Assembly (NCBI RefSeq): GCF_009830285.1 | Contig: NZ_WUQX01000001.1 | Span: 1,426,501-1,490,500 of the forward strand | DNA: 64,000 nucleotides | Direction of reading: 5' to 3' | Source: Sporofaciens musculi | Lineage (GTDB): Bacteria > Bacillota > Clostridia > Lachnospirales > Lachnospiraceae | Part shown: one piece after another, positions 23,663-32,452 of the stretch | Layout of the letters: each line of letters starts with the position of its first letter | Position numbering within the stretch: the stretch's first letter is position 1 | Program-made: the position numbers and the translations under genes | Notes under the pieces: generated by a model | Databases searched by the model: none | What the model saw: only the letters and a program-made list of their open reading frames with translations | Told to the model about the DNA's origin: nothing

Positions 23663-25111
23663 CTAACTAATTTCACTGAAAATATCTTTGGGATTTTTAC
23701 GGGCAGTCAGAATGCCGGCAGCCCCAACCGATATTACAACTAACAACGCTACGCCGAACCAATCGTACAGCATGAGTTCTGGTGTAACGGCGACGGAAAC
23801 ACCTGTAACTGTTTCCTCTGAATCCACCGCATTCTTTGCAACTTTTCCTTCCTCTAAGACAGACTGCTCTGTTGCCTTTTGCACCTGCTGCTGCACAAGA
23901 TAATCCGCTGTAATATCAGAAGCGGCGGGCGCAGCCGCAAAAGAGAGGAATAGGGCGGCGGCAGCGATCATGGATGCTTCCAATAATATCTGCCCGAATA
24001 TTTTTATCTTCGGTGTGCCAAGGGCTAATAGAATCCCAATTTCCTGCACCCGCCCTTTCATCCAAAAAACGAATACTAAAAATAGGATGATCAGGCTGGC
24101 TCCTGCAACTACAATAACTAATATCTGGCTGACATTTTCCAAATCATTGAAATTTTGGGACATCTTATTAATATTACCGTTGTTGTCAATCAAATCATAG
24201 CGTTCCCAACCAATATCCACTTTCTGTATCTCTTTTTTTATTTCATCGTATTGGTTCACGTCTGCCACTTTGAAATATGCTTTTTCGTACAATGCACCTG
24301 ATGTGCTTCCTTCTGCTTTTTCTGGAAATCCTAAATCTGTAAATATAATATTTTCAGAACGGTAAGTATCTCCAGCCATAACAGGCATCATTTTCTGCTG
24401 AACCCTGTAAATCCCAACAATCTCCGCCCCAAAGACGGTTCCATTCTCTACATTACGGCGGTCATTGAATTGTATCCTGTTTCCAACCGACAGATTGTTT
24501 TTTTCGGCAAGTTCTTCTGAAATCACGCATACGTCAACATCTCCCTCCGTTATCATTCTCCCATCCTTAATTGTTACATTCCCTGACAGGACATTGGCAT
24601 CCAATGCCATATCCTTATTGCCGATTAAGCTGACACAAAGCAAATCAGAACTCTGGTCTACATCATCATCCTCAATTCTGGAAAAATCCACAGGATTCAC
24701 TGCTGTGACGGCAGTTGTAATATTATATTCGGAAATTCCAGACACAGCGGCAATCTTTTCCATATCATTGATTAAAACCGTCTGGAACGAATTATCATAC
24801 GATACCCTCCATGACGTACCATAGTTTGTTTCTATTTTTTCAACATTCACGCCATCGAAATTCCCTTCTTCCCCCTCGGTCTTTTTTGCAAGAATTTTAT
24901 CCGCCCTGTTCCGCTTGTTTGCTTCGTTTGCTTCTATCACAAATCCAGCCCCTACTGCCTGCTTTGTCTTATTCTGGGTGGCGATGCTTGCGTTTCGGCT
25001 GGCCATGCCCGATAAAAAAAACAGACTGATCATAAATACTACAAAAAACAGAAGTATGCTTTTGACTGGTTTGCGTATGACCGAACGCCACGCCATTTGG
25101 AAACTATTCAT
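23663..25111 (-). CDS. FtsX-like ABC permease 1 (MacB-type)
   Basis: 482 residues: one N-terminal membrane helix (SILLFFVVFMISLFFLSGMA), a ~300-residue extracytoplasmic domain, then three C-terminal helices (ILVIVVAGASLIILFLVFVF; ASMIAAAALFLSFAAA; GVALLVVISVGAAGILTA). This is the 1+3 topology of MacB/FtsX permeases that move substrates by mechanotransmission. It overlaps or abuts its neighbours (3-12 nt), so it is co-transcribed with the ATPase. Confidence 0.85.
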   Translation of the reverse strand: MNSFQMAWRSVIRKPVKSILLFFVVFMISLFFLSGMASRNASIATQNKTKQAVGAGFVIEANEANKRNRADKILAKKTEGEEGNFDGVNVEKIETNYGTSWRVSYDNSFQTVLINDMEKIAAVSGISEYNITTAVTAVNPVDFSRIEDDDVDQSSDLLCVSLIGNKDMALDANVLSGNVTIKDGRMITEGDVDVCVISEELAEKNNLSVGNRIQFNDRRNVENGTVFGAEIVGIYRVQQKMMPVMAGDTYRSENIIFTDLGFPEKAEGSTSGALYEKAYFKVADVNQYDEIKKEIQKVDIGWERYDLIDNNGNINKMSQNFNDLENVSQILVIVVAGASLIILFLVFVFWMKGRVQEIGILLALGTPKIKIFGQILLEASMIAAAALFLSFAAAPAASDITADYLVQQQVQKATEQSVLEEGKVAKNAVDSEETVTGVSVAVTPELMLYDWFGVALLVVISVGAAGILTARKNPKDIFSEIS

Positions 25112-25114
25112 TGT

Positions 25115-26332
25115 CTATCCCTCCATTTTTGATAAAGTTTCTTTGGGGTTCGTTCTTAATATCGGGAGCAGGGAGACTATGACTGCCGCCAATACAAGCA
25201 GGCTTCCCAAACCTGCCAGAATGCCTATATCTTTGAACTGTAATAAAACCTCTAAAGAAATGTCTGTTGTTCCAGATTCCGTAAGAAAACCTTGTAAAAT
25301 GCCCGCCATAAAGTTTCCAAGACAACATGAGCCAAGGACAGCGAATGCAAAGACGAAAAATGATTCCATAAATACCTGTAAAAAAATACTGGCCTTTGAT
25401 TTCCCAATACTGATAAAAATAGCAATTTCTTTCTGCCGTGTCCGCATCCACATACAAAGCAGTAGAGATACGATCACCGTTCCTGCCAGAAGCGTTAGGG
25501 CAAGCATAAGCTTTGCAGCCCTGGTAATCTGTTCTAATGGCAGAGCCATTTGTTGATACAAGGTATCAGATGTCGTAGAATCTGCTTTATCAGATAAATA
25601 TTTGTTCAATTCTTCCTCTAAGACGTTTAATTGCTCTGGATTTTTGCAATAAACAGCAACTTTGGCGTAACCGTCCGTTTCAAATAAATCCGAGTAGGAA
25701 ATGTTATCTATGAATATCTGGTTTTCAATACGGTTTACAGAATCCATTCCTTCTGGCTGCTTGCTTTCATTTCCAGATAAAAAGATACCGACAATTTCCA
25801 AGGGAACCCGCTTTCCATTGGTATTTTCTAATTCTATCAAGTCTCCTAATTTTAATTGATTGGCATCCGCAAGATAAGAGTTGATAACGCTCCCTTTTAT
25901 GTCCCCCGCAATATAATTGCCAGATACAAGACGGTACACTCCTTCTGAAAACCCGCTGTCATTTTCCAGATTATCGTAGGATAGAAGGGATGCTTTCTGA
26001 TTGGTTACTTCTGTAGAATCGCTGCCCGTAACCAATTGGAAATTTACAGGGAACGCATCGTTTTTTGCCAGACAATTTACAGTGGAAACTTCCTCTAAAT
26101 CCTTTATCCATTCCACGTCATCAGGCGTAATCCTGTCATCCTCTTTCAAAATCCCCATGACAACTTTTGCTTTTGTTTTTTCTCCAATTGCCGTTTTTGA
26201 ATCAGCCGTTGCACGGAGAATCATGTTTGTGCTTAGTATCATGCTGCTCACAATGAGCAGCACAAAAAACAATAAGACTGTCTTGGCTTTTTTTCGCTTC
26301 AAATACCGAAACGCAAGCTGATAAAACGCCAT
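25115..26332 (-). CDS. FtsX-like ABC permease 2
   Basis: 405 residues from ATG 26332 (AGGAGG just upstream on the - strand; an in-frame extension by 12 codons lacks a site). N-terminal helix TVLLFFVLLIVSSMILSTNM, large outer domain, three C-terminal helices (LALTLLAGTVIVSLLLCMWM; FFVFAFAVLGSCCLGNFMAG; GLGSLLVLAAVIVSLLPIL). Paired with permease 1 as a heterodimer in one operon. Both outer domains are Asp/Glu/Asn-rich. Confidence 0.85.
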   Translation of the reverse strand: MAFYQLAFRYLKRKKAKTVLLFFVLLIVSSMILSTNMILRATADSKTAIGEKTKAKVVMGILKEDDRITPDDVEWIKDLEEVSTVNCLAKNDAFPVNFQLVTGSDSTEVTNQKASLLSYDNLENDSGFSEGVYRLVSGNYIAGDIKGSVINSYLADANQLKLGDLIELENTNGKRVPLEIVGIFLSGNESKQPEGMDSVNRIENQIFIDNISYSDLFETDGYAKVAVYCKNPEQLNVLEEELNKYLSDKADSTTSDTLYQQMALPLEQITRAAKLMLALTLLAGTVIVSLLLCMWMRTRQKEIAIFISIGKSKASIFLQVFMESFFVFAFAVLGSCCLGNFMAGILQGFLTESGTTDISLEVLLQFKDIGILAGLGSLLVLAAVIVSLLPILRTNPKETLSKMEG

Positions 26333-26429
26333 GTCTATTCCTCCTATTCTGTGGAAACGCCCCCTCACCCCAGGTTAGGCGGCAAATCGACGGAAGGCAT
26401 GAAAGAAATGCTTCGCATTTGCCTTCCTC

Positions 26430-26963
26430 CTATTCATATTGGGTAATGATTACTTTTTTAGCTGTAAAATTTTCTGTGTCGTCAAAATTCCCATAAAGCA
26501 GCAATGATGTTTTTTTCTTGATATCCGCTTTGGCGGCTTCACTGACCGTGGCTTCTCCAGTCGCTATGCTTATCACTGCCTTTTGGAATATGCAGTTATC
26601 TCCATATTTAATAGTTACTTTTGCCCCCTCATTTTCGTACCCTTCCGCAGAGACGACAGCCTCGTCAACTTGATCTGATGTTACTGGGTTGACCACGCAT
26701 CCATTATCTGAAAACTCGATTACATGTCCCTGCAGATCAGATGCCGCAATTATTTCATCGCCATCCATACTCCCGATATCATTTGAATTGTTCTCATTGG
26801 AACTATCTTTTTTGTCAGAGTCTGTTGTGCCATTTTCAATATAAATATCCTTCGCTTCTCTTTCTCCGTTTGTGTCTGTGCCATTTGGCGTACCGCAGCC
26901 TGCCAAAACAAAAATACTTGCCCCAACCACGAATGTCCGCATTAATTTTTTGTTCTTCATCAT
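26430..26963 (-). CDS. Lipoprotein, accessory to the ABC transporter
   Basis: 177 residues with a signal peptide and lipobox (ASIFVLAGCG, Cys23), an acidic Asn/Ser/Asp linker (~30-70) and a compact beta-rich C-terminal domain (HVIEFSDNGCVVNP ... FTAKKVIITQYE). First gene of the - strand operon, divergent from the response regulator. It may present substrate or signal to the FtsX-like permeases; no family name can be given with confidence. Confidence 0.75.
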   Translation of the reverse strand: MMKNKKLMRTFVVGASIFVLAGCGTPNGTDTNGEREAKDIYIENGTTDSDKKDSSNENNSNDIGSMDGDEIIAASDLQGHVIEFSDNGCVVNPVTSDQVDEAVVSAEGYENEGAKVTIKYGDNCIFQKAVISIATGEATVSEAAKADIKKKTSLLLYGNFDDTENFTAKKVIITQYE

Positions 26964-27020
26964 AATTTTCCGCCTTTCTTTTTGATATGTTTGTATTTAG
27001 AATTACGAAGCCATTGTATC

Positions 27021-27088
27021 TAAAAACCCTGCTAAAAATCCTGTAAATTACGAAAAGATATAAGTGACTTTTTAGAGGATTTTTACAG
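27021..27088. promoter_or_regulatory. Candidate response-regulator operator between divergent operons
   Basis: Tandem 12-bp direct repeats TAAAAACCCTGC/TAAAAATCCTGT (27021-27044) are followed, in opposite orientation, by TGTAAAAATCC/TCTAAAAAGTC (27066-27087 read on the - strand). Direct repeats at ~11-12-bp spacing are the usual OmpR-family binding pattern. Confidence 0.5.
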
Positions 27089-27153
27089 AATTTCATATTA
27101 TACTAATACTAAGCGGATTTTAATATGCTTTCATGCTTTGGGAAAGTCAAATA

Positions 27154-27173
27154 CCCCGCTGCAAGCAACGGGG
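27154..27173. repeat. GC-rich hairpin in leader of the two-component operon
   Basis: CCCCG-c-TGC-aa-GCA-a-CGGGG. It is not followed by a T-run, so it is not a terminator. The surrounding 27150-27250 is GC-richer than its neighbours and carries further short palindromes (GCATGCAAGCATGC); possibly a small repeat element. Confidence 0.4.
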
Positions 27174-27273
27174 CATCAAATTTGTAGCGCGGCAGTCGCC
27201 AAATGTGCATGCAAGCATGCCCGCTTGGCTCGTTGCTCGCGGGAATAAACAAAACCAGGAAAGGATTAAAAAA

Positions 27274-27960
27274 ATGAAAATACTTCTTTTAGAAGATGAT
27301 TTAGAGCTTTGCAGCTCGATACAATCACAATTAACAAAAAACGGTTATATGGTTGACGCTTGTAATGATGGGGAAACTGCCATGCTGTATGCCTTACATA
27401 CAGATTATTCCTATGATTTAGCTATTGTGGACAGGATGCTCCCTGTTATTGACGGGCTGACAATTATTAAAGCTATGCGGAAAAAAGGCATCCAGATTCC
27501 TGTTATTATCATTACAGGGATGACCGCCCTTAATGAAAAGATAGAGGGATTGGACGGAGGGGCTGATGATTATTTAGCCAAGCCTTTCCATATACAGGAA
27601 CTGCTTGCCCGTGTGAGGGCTTTAACAAGGCGTCCAGGCGAAATAAAAGCAGAAGATAAACTCTGCTACGCAGACTTGTGTTTTAATAAATCAAACCGTG
27701 AACTGACTTGCAGCCTAAAGACTATTTTTTTAACAGCAAAAGAGTCTGAATTGTTATATGTCCTTATGAAAAGTCCGGAAACACTTTTCCAAAGAGAACA
27801 ATTGATATTGAAAATATGGGGTACATCATCGGAAGTTGAACAGGGGAATGTTGATAATTACATTTCTTTTTTACGGAAACGGTTAAGGGAATTAAAGAGT
27901 ATCTGCGAAATAAAAACGGTATATGGGGCCGGATATTCTCTAACCCAGAAACGGAAATAA
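27274..27960 (+). CDS. OmpR-family response regulator
   Basis: 228 residues from ATG 27274 with AGGAAAGG upstream; the frame is open further 5' but through non-coding hairpin sequence. Receiver: LLLEDDL, phospho-Asp53 in AIVDRMLPVIDG, Lys in DDYLAKPFHIQE. DNA-binding domain: FLTAKESELLYVLMKSPETL, VDNYISFLRKRL, VYGAGYSL. It probably controls the divergent ABC/lipoprotein operon through the repeats at 27021-27088. Confidence 0.88.
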   Translation: MKILLLEDDLELCSSIQSQLTKNGYMVDACNDGETAMLYALHTDYSYDLAIVDRMLPVIDGLTIIKAMRKKGIQIPVIIITGMTALNEKIEGLDGGADDYLAKPFHIQELLARVRALTRRPGEIKAEDKLCYADLCFNKSNRELTCSLKTIFLTAKESELLYVLMKSPETLFQREQLILKIWGTSSEVEQGNVDNYISFLRKRLRELKSICEIKTVYGAGYSLTQKRK

Positions 27961-27975
27961 GATTGGAGACCACAA

Positions 27976-29280
27976 ATGCTGAAACCATTGTCAAAAAAAT
28001 TAAACGCCTTTTTTATAACGACTATTATGTTAATCATTACATCAATTATGATTATTCTCTGCAAAAACTATATCCACATGGAGCAATCGAATGAGATTAT
28101 TTTTTTTCAGAAAATGGTCACGCAGATGATATACCAGCTTGAAGATAGCAGCCAGGATTTTGAATCCATTGCGGATTTCTACCATGAGTACAGACACTCT
28201 ATATTCTGCTATATTCAAGATACCTCTGGAAAGATGATATACCAGACAGATTCTGACTTTCCTACTGATGCAGACACTCTTTTGGAGCGTTTCCGCATAC
28301 AGACTAAAAAAGAAGATACTTTCATAATCACAAATGATAATAAGCCGACTACAAACCAAAGCGGCATATTTGAGTTTAATGGAACGAGAAATGACGAATA
28401 TTTAGGGATACTTGCAACGATTGTAATGCCAAATAACACGGCTTGCTACCTGTCGCTGATTTACAGGCAGCAGTCCTTATTTGATATTTTAACAAAACAG
28501 GCTTTCCTCTATGCTTCCTTATGGTTTCTTTCCCTTATTGCCGTGACGATTATGAGCTATTTTCTAATAAAGAAAGCATTAGAACCAACGGAAGTAATGT
28601 TGAAAAGCCAGAAGGATTTTATCGCTTCCGCTTCGCATGAATTAAAATCGCCGCTTGCCGTTATTCTGGCAAACGCAGAGAAGCTGGAACAATTACAAAT
28701 AGATAATACTGAATTTAGAAAATCTGTTAAAATATTAGACAATGAATGCATGAGAATGTCGAAACTGGTCAAGGATATGCTGCTTCTGGCTTCTTCTGAT
28801 GCGAAAACATGGACATTATGTAAAAATATCATTGATATAGATACATTGTTAATCTCCTTATATGAAGCTTATGAACCAATCTGTATCAGTAAAAAAATCC
28901 GTCTGCGCTTGGAAATCAGTGAAAGCAGTTATCCTAAATTCTGTGCAGATGGAGAACGGCTTTTTCAGATCTTGACAATTTTTATGGACAATGCAATTCA
29001 CCATTCCATAAACAATAAGCAAATCGAAATTAAAACAGCAGTAGCGGCAAAATATATCACATTTTTTGTAACCGATCACGGAAAGGGCATTCCGGAAGAT
29101 GATAAGCCGTATATTTTTAACCGTTTCTATTGCGCCGACAAATCAAGGACAGATAAGTCAAATTTTGGATTAGGACTTAGCATAGCAGATGAACTTGCAA
29201 AAATGATGAACGGAAACGTAGGCTGTGAAGATACGGATGGGGGAGGGGCTACATTCTTTGTCAAACTTCCTTTGAAATAG
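27976..29280 (+). CDS. Sensor histidine kinase
   Basis: 434 residues, 15 nt after the regulator. Two membrane helices (FFITTIMLIITSIMIILC; FLYASLWFLSLIAVTIMSYFL) enclose a ~130-residue sensor domain. HisKA phospho-His in SASHELKSPLAVILANAEKL; N-box TIFMDNAIHHS; G1 VTDHGKGIPEDD; G2 NFGLGLSIADELAKMM. The external sensor domain separates it from the short-loop kinase at 19646. Confidence 0.87.
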   Translation: MLKPLSKKLNAFFITTIMLIITSIMIILCKNYIHMEQSNEIIFFQKMVTQMIYQLEDSSQDFESIADFYHEYRHSIFCYIQDTSGKMIYQTDSDFPTDADTLLERFRIQTKKEDTFIITNDNKPTTNQSGIFEFNGTRNDEYLGILATIVMPNNTACYLSLIYRQQSLFDILTKQAFLYASLWFLSLIAVTIMSYFLIKKALEPTEVMLKSQKDFIASASHELKSPLAVILANAEKLEQLQIDNTEFRKSVKILDNECMRMSKLVKDMLLLASSDAKTWTLCKNIIDIDTLLISLYEAYEPICISKKIRLRLEISESSYPKFCADGERLFQILTIFMDNAIHHSINNKQIEIKTAVAAKYITFFVTDHGKGIPEDDKPYIFNRFYCADKSRTDKSNFGLGLSIADELAKMMNGNVGCEDTDGGGATFFVKLPLK

Positions 29281-29371
29281 TCGGAGTGCAACTTGTGATT
29301 GCTTTTTAGCACTTTTCAATCTCTTTATTCTTTCGCTTATATACTGTATAATGCAAAAAAGGAGGATTTTC

Positions 29372-29884
29372 ATGAATACCAGAATTATTTCAAGATATTT
29401 ACAGTTGCTGCGCAAAAGCCATAATTATACACAAGAGGAATTGGCAAAAAAACTGGATATATCCAGACAGGCCGTTTCAAAATGGGAAACAGGAACCACC
29501 CTTCCTGATTTAGAGGTTCTGCTAAAAATTTCTAAATTGTATGGGCTTACAATAAACGAGATTTTAGAGCCGACGATACAGACGGAACGGATATCTGATT
29601 TTGAACAAATATCCGAAATTCCGGAAAATGAACTGAAAGAAGTATTAGAGCAGTTCGACGCACGATCTCTTGTCATAGCTTCAATGGGAGCATCGCCAGA
29701 GATAAATAAATTACTGGAACGATTATTTCAAAATATTGATTATAAATTGCAAAGGGAGCATATTGGGATGGTCAGGATCACGGAAGTCGAAGCAATACAA
29801 AAAGAGATTGTTTCTATGATAAATTTATATGTCAGAGAACAGGAATTTCAATCTGCACAATGTAATCTTCAATCCGGTCAATGA
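29372..29884 (+). CDS. XRE-family transcriptional regulator
   Basis: 170 residues from ATG 29372 (GGAGG upstream). N-terminal helix-turn-helix: LRKSHNYTQEELAKKLDISR, QAVSKWETGTTLPDLEVLLK. The C-terminal ~100 residues are helical with no known effector domain. Located 90 bp after the kinase, possibly under its own promoter (TATAAT-like sequence near 29341-29350). Confidence 0.8.
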   Translation: MNTRIISRYLQLLRKSHNYTQEELAKKLDISRQAVSKWETGTTLPDLEVLLKISKLYGLTINEILEPTIQTERISDFEQISEIPENELKEVLEQFDARSLVIASMGASPEINKLLERLFQNIDYKLQREHIGMVRITEVEAIQKEIVSMINLYVREQEFQSAQCNLQSGQ

Positions 29885-30045
29885 CATTTTCATTTATGCC
29901 CATCTCATAGGAAAATCCGCAAAGTCATTTCTCTGTCTCCATAAAAATCCGTTAAATTTTCAAAATGTCTTTGACTGTACTGTTACTGTACGGTCTATGA
30001 TACCGTATACAGGAAGAAAATACAAGGTGACTGGAGGAAAAATTT

Positions 30046-31113
30046 GTGGAAAACTTAAATGCTTACGAGAAGCCTGTAACTCTGAAAAATATTGTAAAAT
30101 TTGCCGTGCCGACGATTGCCATGACGGTGTTTATGTCCTTCTATACAATGGTTGACGGCCTGTTTGTGTCAAACCTGATCGGTACAGACGCTCTTTCAGC
30201 GATAAATCTCACGGCGCCAGTGATCCAGCTTGTCACGGCAGTCTCGACCATGCTCGCCACCGGAGGCAGCGCGGTCATTATGAAAAAAATGGGAGAGCAG
30301 AAAACGGATGAGGCAAAGGAAGATTTTACTTTCCTGATTATCGTAAATGTTATTGTGGGACTTGTTATGTGCGCGGCCGGGTATCTGGCAATGGATTTTA
30401 TTTTTGCCGGTCTGTTTGTTTTCAGCCGGAAAAAGAGCCTGCTGCATTTTAAGAAACCGGTATTCCGAATCAGGGTTCTTGGGAGTGCGGCTTCAAATGG
30501 GTGTTCCGAGATGGCGACGGCACTTGTTACAGGCATTGTTACAATGATGTTCAACTGGACAATGTTACATTATGTGGGGGAAGACGGAGTTGCGGCTGTT
30601 ACCATCATCATGTATGTGCTGATGTTTGCAAGCTCCCTGTATACGGGATATTCTTACGGGGTTGCCCCTATGCTGAGTTTCTATTACGGGGAACAGAACC
30701 ACGAAAAACTGAAAAAGCTTGTTGGGTTGAGTATGAAAGTGATCGCGGTGATTTCTGTGATTACGGCTGCGGCTTCCTTTGTGATGACAAGGCCGCTGGT
30801 ATCCGTATTTGCCAGACCGGATAATCCGGTGTATAATCTGGCGGTAACAGGAAACCGGATATGTACGGCCGCATTGCTCTTTATTGGATTTAATATTTTT
30901 GCCAGCGGGATGTTTACCGCATTATCCAACGGAATTGTTTCGGCTGTCCTCGCATTTTCCAGATCGTTCGTATTTATGCTGATTACCATGATCGCGCTTC
31001 CTTTGCTCCTTGGCGTGAATGGAATCTGGCTGGCGACGCCGGTGGCGGAGTTGATGGCGCTTAGTTTGTCATTTTTCATGCTCCTGAAATATAGAAAGAG
31101 GTATGGATACTAA
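30046..31113 (+). pseudogene. MATE-family transporter with in-frame internal deletion
   Basis: 355 residues from GTG 30046 (GGAGG upstream), against ~450 for MATE exporters. The N-terminal helices (FAVPTIAMTVFMSFYTMVDG; INLTAPVIQLVTAVSTMLAT) and the C-terminal half (LGSAASNGCSEMATALVTGI; FIGFNIFASGMFTALSNG) are well conserved. At AMDFIFAGLF/VFSRKKSLLHF about 90-100 residues, roughly helices 4-6, are missing. The frame is kept, so a protein may be made, but a transport function is unlikely. Confidence 0.75.
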
Positions 31114-31411
31114 GGAAAAAATTTTTTTCTCCTGTAACATTTTGTGGACATTTGCCTGCCTGACGGGAAAGCAGCTATGCCAGATGAATATTGTTGAGGG
31201 AATGTTCTATGCATTTTTTGCGGCTCTTACGGTCTTAATTGTAGGAGTACCGGTTTCTGTGGTAATATGTATGGAAGTGAGTAAAAAATCCTTTGCCGGT
31301 AAAATTGTCCCATACCAGTTTCCATTTCTGGAAATGGGGTTGTTTATCCTGGTGTTGTTTGGCATGGAACTGATTCTGTCGGTCTGGACGGTCCGCAGAC
31401 AGAAAATGTAA
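31103..31411 (+). pseudogene. C-terminal remnant of an FtsX-like permease
   Basis: 102 residues with two membrane helices (MFYAFFAALTVLIVGVPVSV; FLEMGLFILVLFGMELIL). The pattern VGVPVSVVI...VPYQFPFLEMGLF and the VRRQK end look like the last helices of FtsX-type permeases. The upstream three quarters are absent, and the first ~25 residues are unrelated sequence after the MATE stop. Confidence 0.5.
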
Positions 31412-31663
31412 TTCCTGGTGGAGTAGATGCGGGCGTTGGAGTAATGAACTGCATACAGAAGTAAAGGAGAATCTCCATCAGGTTATATTTTCTACCAAAT
31501 TACTCCGATGGTTAGAAAATGATTCCACTGCAGTGAAGCCCTTGCTTCATCATAATGCATTTCACAGCAGCAGATAAACATTTCACGGAAATCAAATTGT
31601 TTCGGCGTTTTGGACAGGCTATAATAAAATGTCTGTTCTGATGATGACTTAGGAGGTGGCACC

Positions 31664-32368
31664 TTGATCCATATTGCAATCTGTGATGATGAAAAACAGA
31701 TGTCCGATCATATAAGGACGTTTGTTTCCGATTTTTTTCATAAAAAGAACAGGGAGATCAGCCTCCGGACGTTTCTAAGCGGCGAAGAGCTGCTGAACTA
31801 CGACGGGCAGATCGACATCCTGTTTCTGGATATCCAGATGAAGGATATCGACGGTATGGAAACAGCAAGGAGACTGAGGGCGGATAAGTTTCAGGGATTT
31901 CTGATCTTCATCACGGTACTGAAAGAGATGGTATTCCAGTCTTTTGAGGTGCAGGCCTACGATTATCTGGTCAAACCGGTGGAAGAAAAACAGTTTGAGA
32001 GAACCATGGAGCGCCTGTTAGCTTCTATGCACAGTGTCGGTGAAGACAGCCTGCTCGTGCAGAAAGGATATGAAGGGCGCATTATCCGAAAGGATGAGAT
32101 TGTCTTTTGTGAGATCATAGACCGGAAAATATATCTCAACCTGGTATCAGGCGAAGTTCTTGATTATTATGATCGGATTGAAAATCTGGAAACAAAACTG
32201 GGAGGCCGTTTTTTCCGATGCCACAGGAGCTATCTCATCAATCTGAAACACTTAAAAGGTTATAAAAATGGGACTGCCTATATGGATAACGGCAAAGAGG
32301 TTCCCGTATCACGGCTGCGGAGCAGGGAGTTCTCCGGCGTTGTTCTGCAGTATATGAAGAACATTTGA
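31664..32368 (+). CDS. LytTR-family response regulator (AgrA-like)
   Basis: 234 residues from TTG 31664 with AGGAGGTG upstream. Receiver: AICDDEKQM, phospho-Asp56 in LFLDIQMKDIDGMETA, Lys in YDYLVKPVEEKQF. LytTR DNA-binding domain: DEIVFCEIIDRKIYLNL, FFRCHRSYLINLKHLKGYKN, VPVSRLRSREF. Paired with the GHKL kinase downstream. No AgrB/AgrD pair is nearby, so the inducing signal is unknown. Confidence 0.88.
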   Translation: MIHIAICDDEKQMSDHIRTFVSDFFHKKNREISLRTFLSGEELLNYDGQIDILFLDIQMKDIDGMETARRLRADKFQGFLIFITVLKEMVFQSFEVQAYDYLVKPVEEKQFERTMERLLASMHSVGEDSLLVQKGYEGRIIRKDEIVFCEIIDRKIYLNLVSGEVLDYYDRIENLETKLGGRFFRCHRSYLINLKHLKGYKNGTAYMDNGKEVPVSRLRSREFSGVVLQYMKNI

Positions 32369-32452
32369 GATTTGAAATGGTTCTGCTTCGGATTGCCGGC
32401 CTGCCTGAAAGGGTGCCGGACAGATAGGGAGATTTTACATATGGGAGGTAAA

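Noticed and set aside
27133..27273. In-frame 47-codon extension of the response regulator at 27274
   Set aside because: It runs through a GC-rich hairpin region without Shine-Dalgarno; the receiver domain begins normally at MKILLLEDD with AGGAAAGG upstream.
30003..30155. Small + strand frame ending near the start of the MATE gene
   Set aside because: Overlaps the GTG start and first helix of the MATE gene in another frame; no independent signal.
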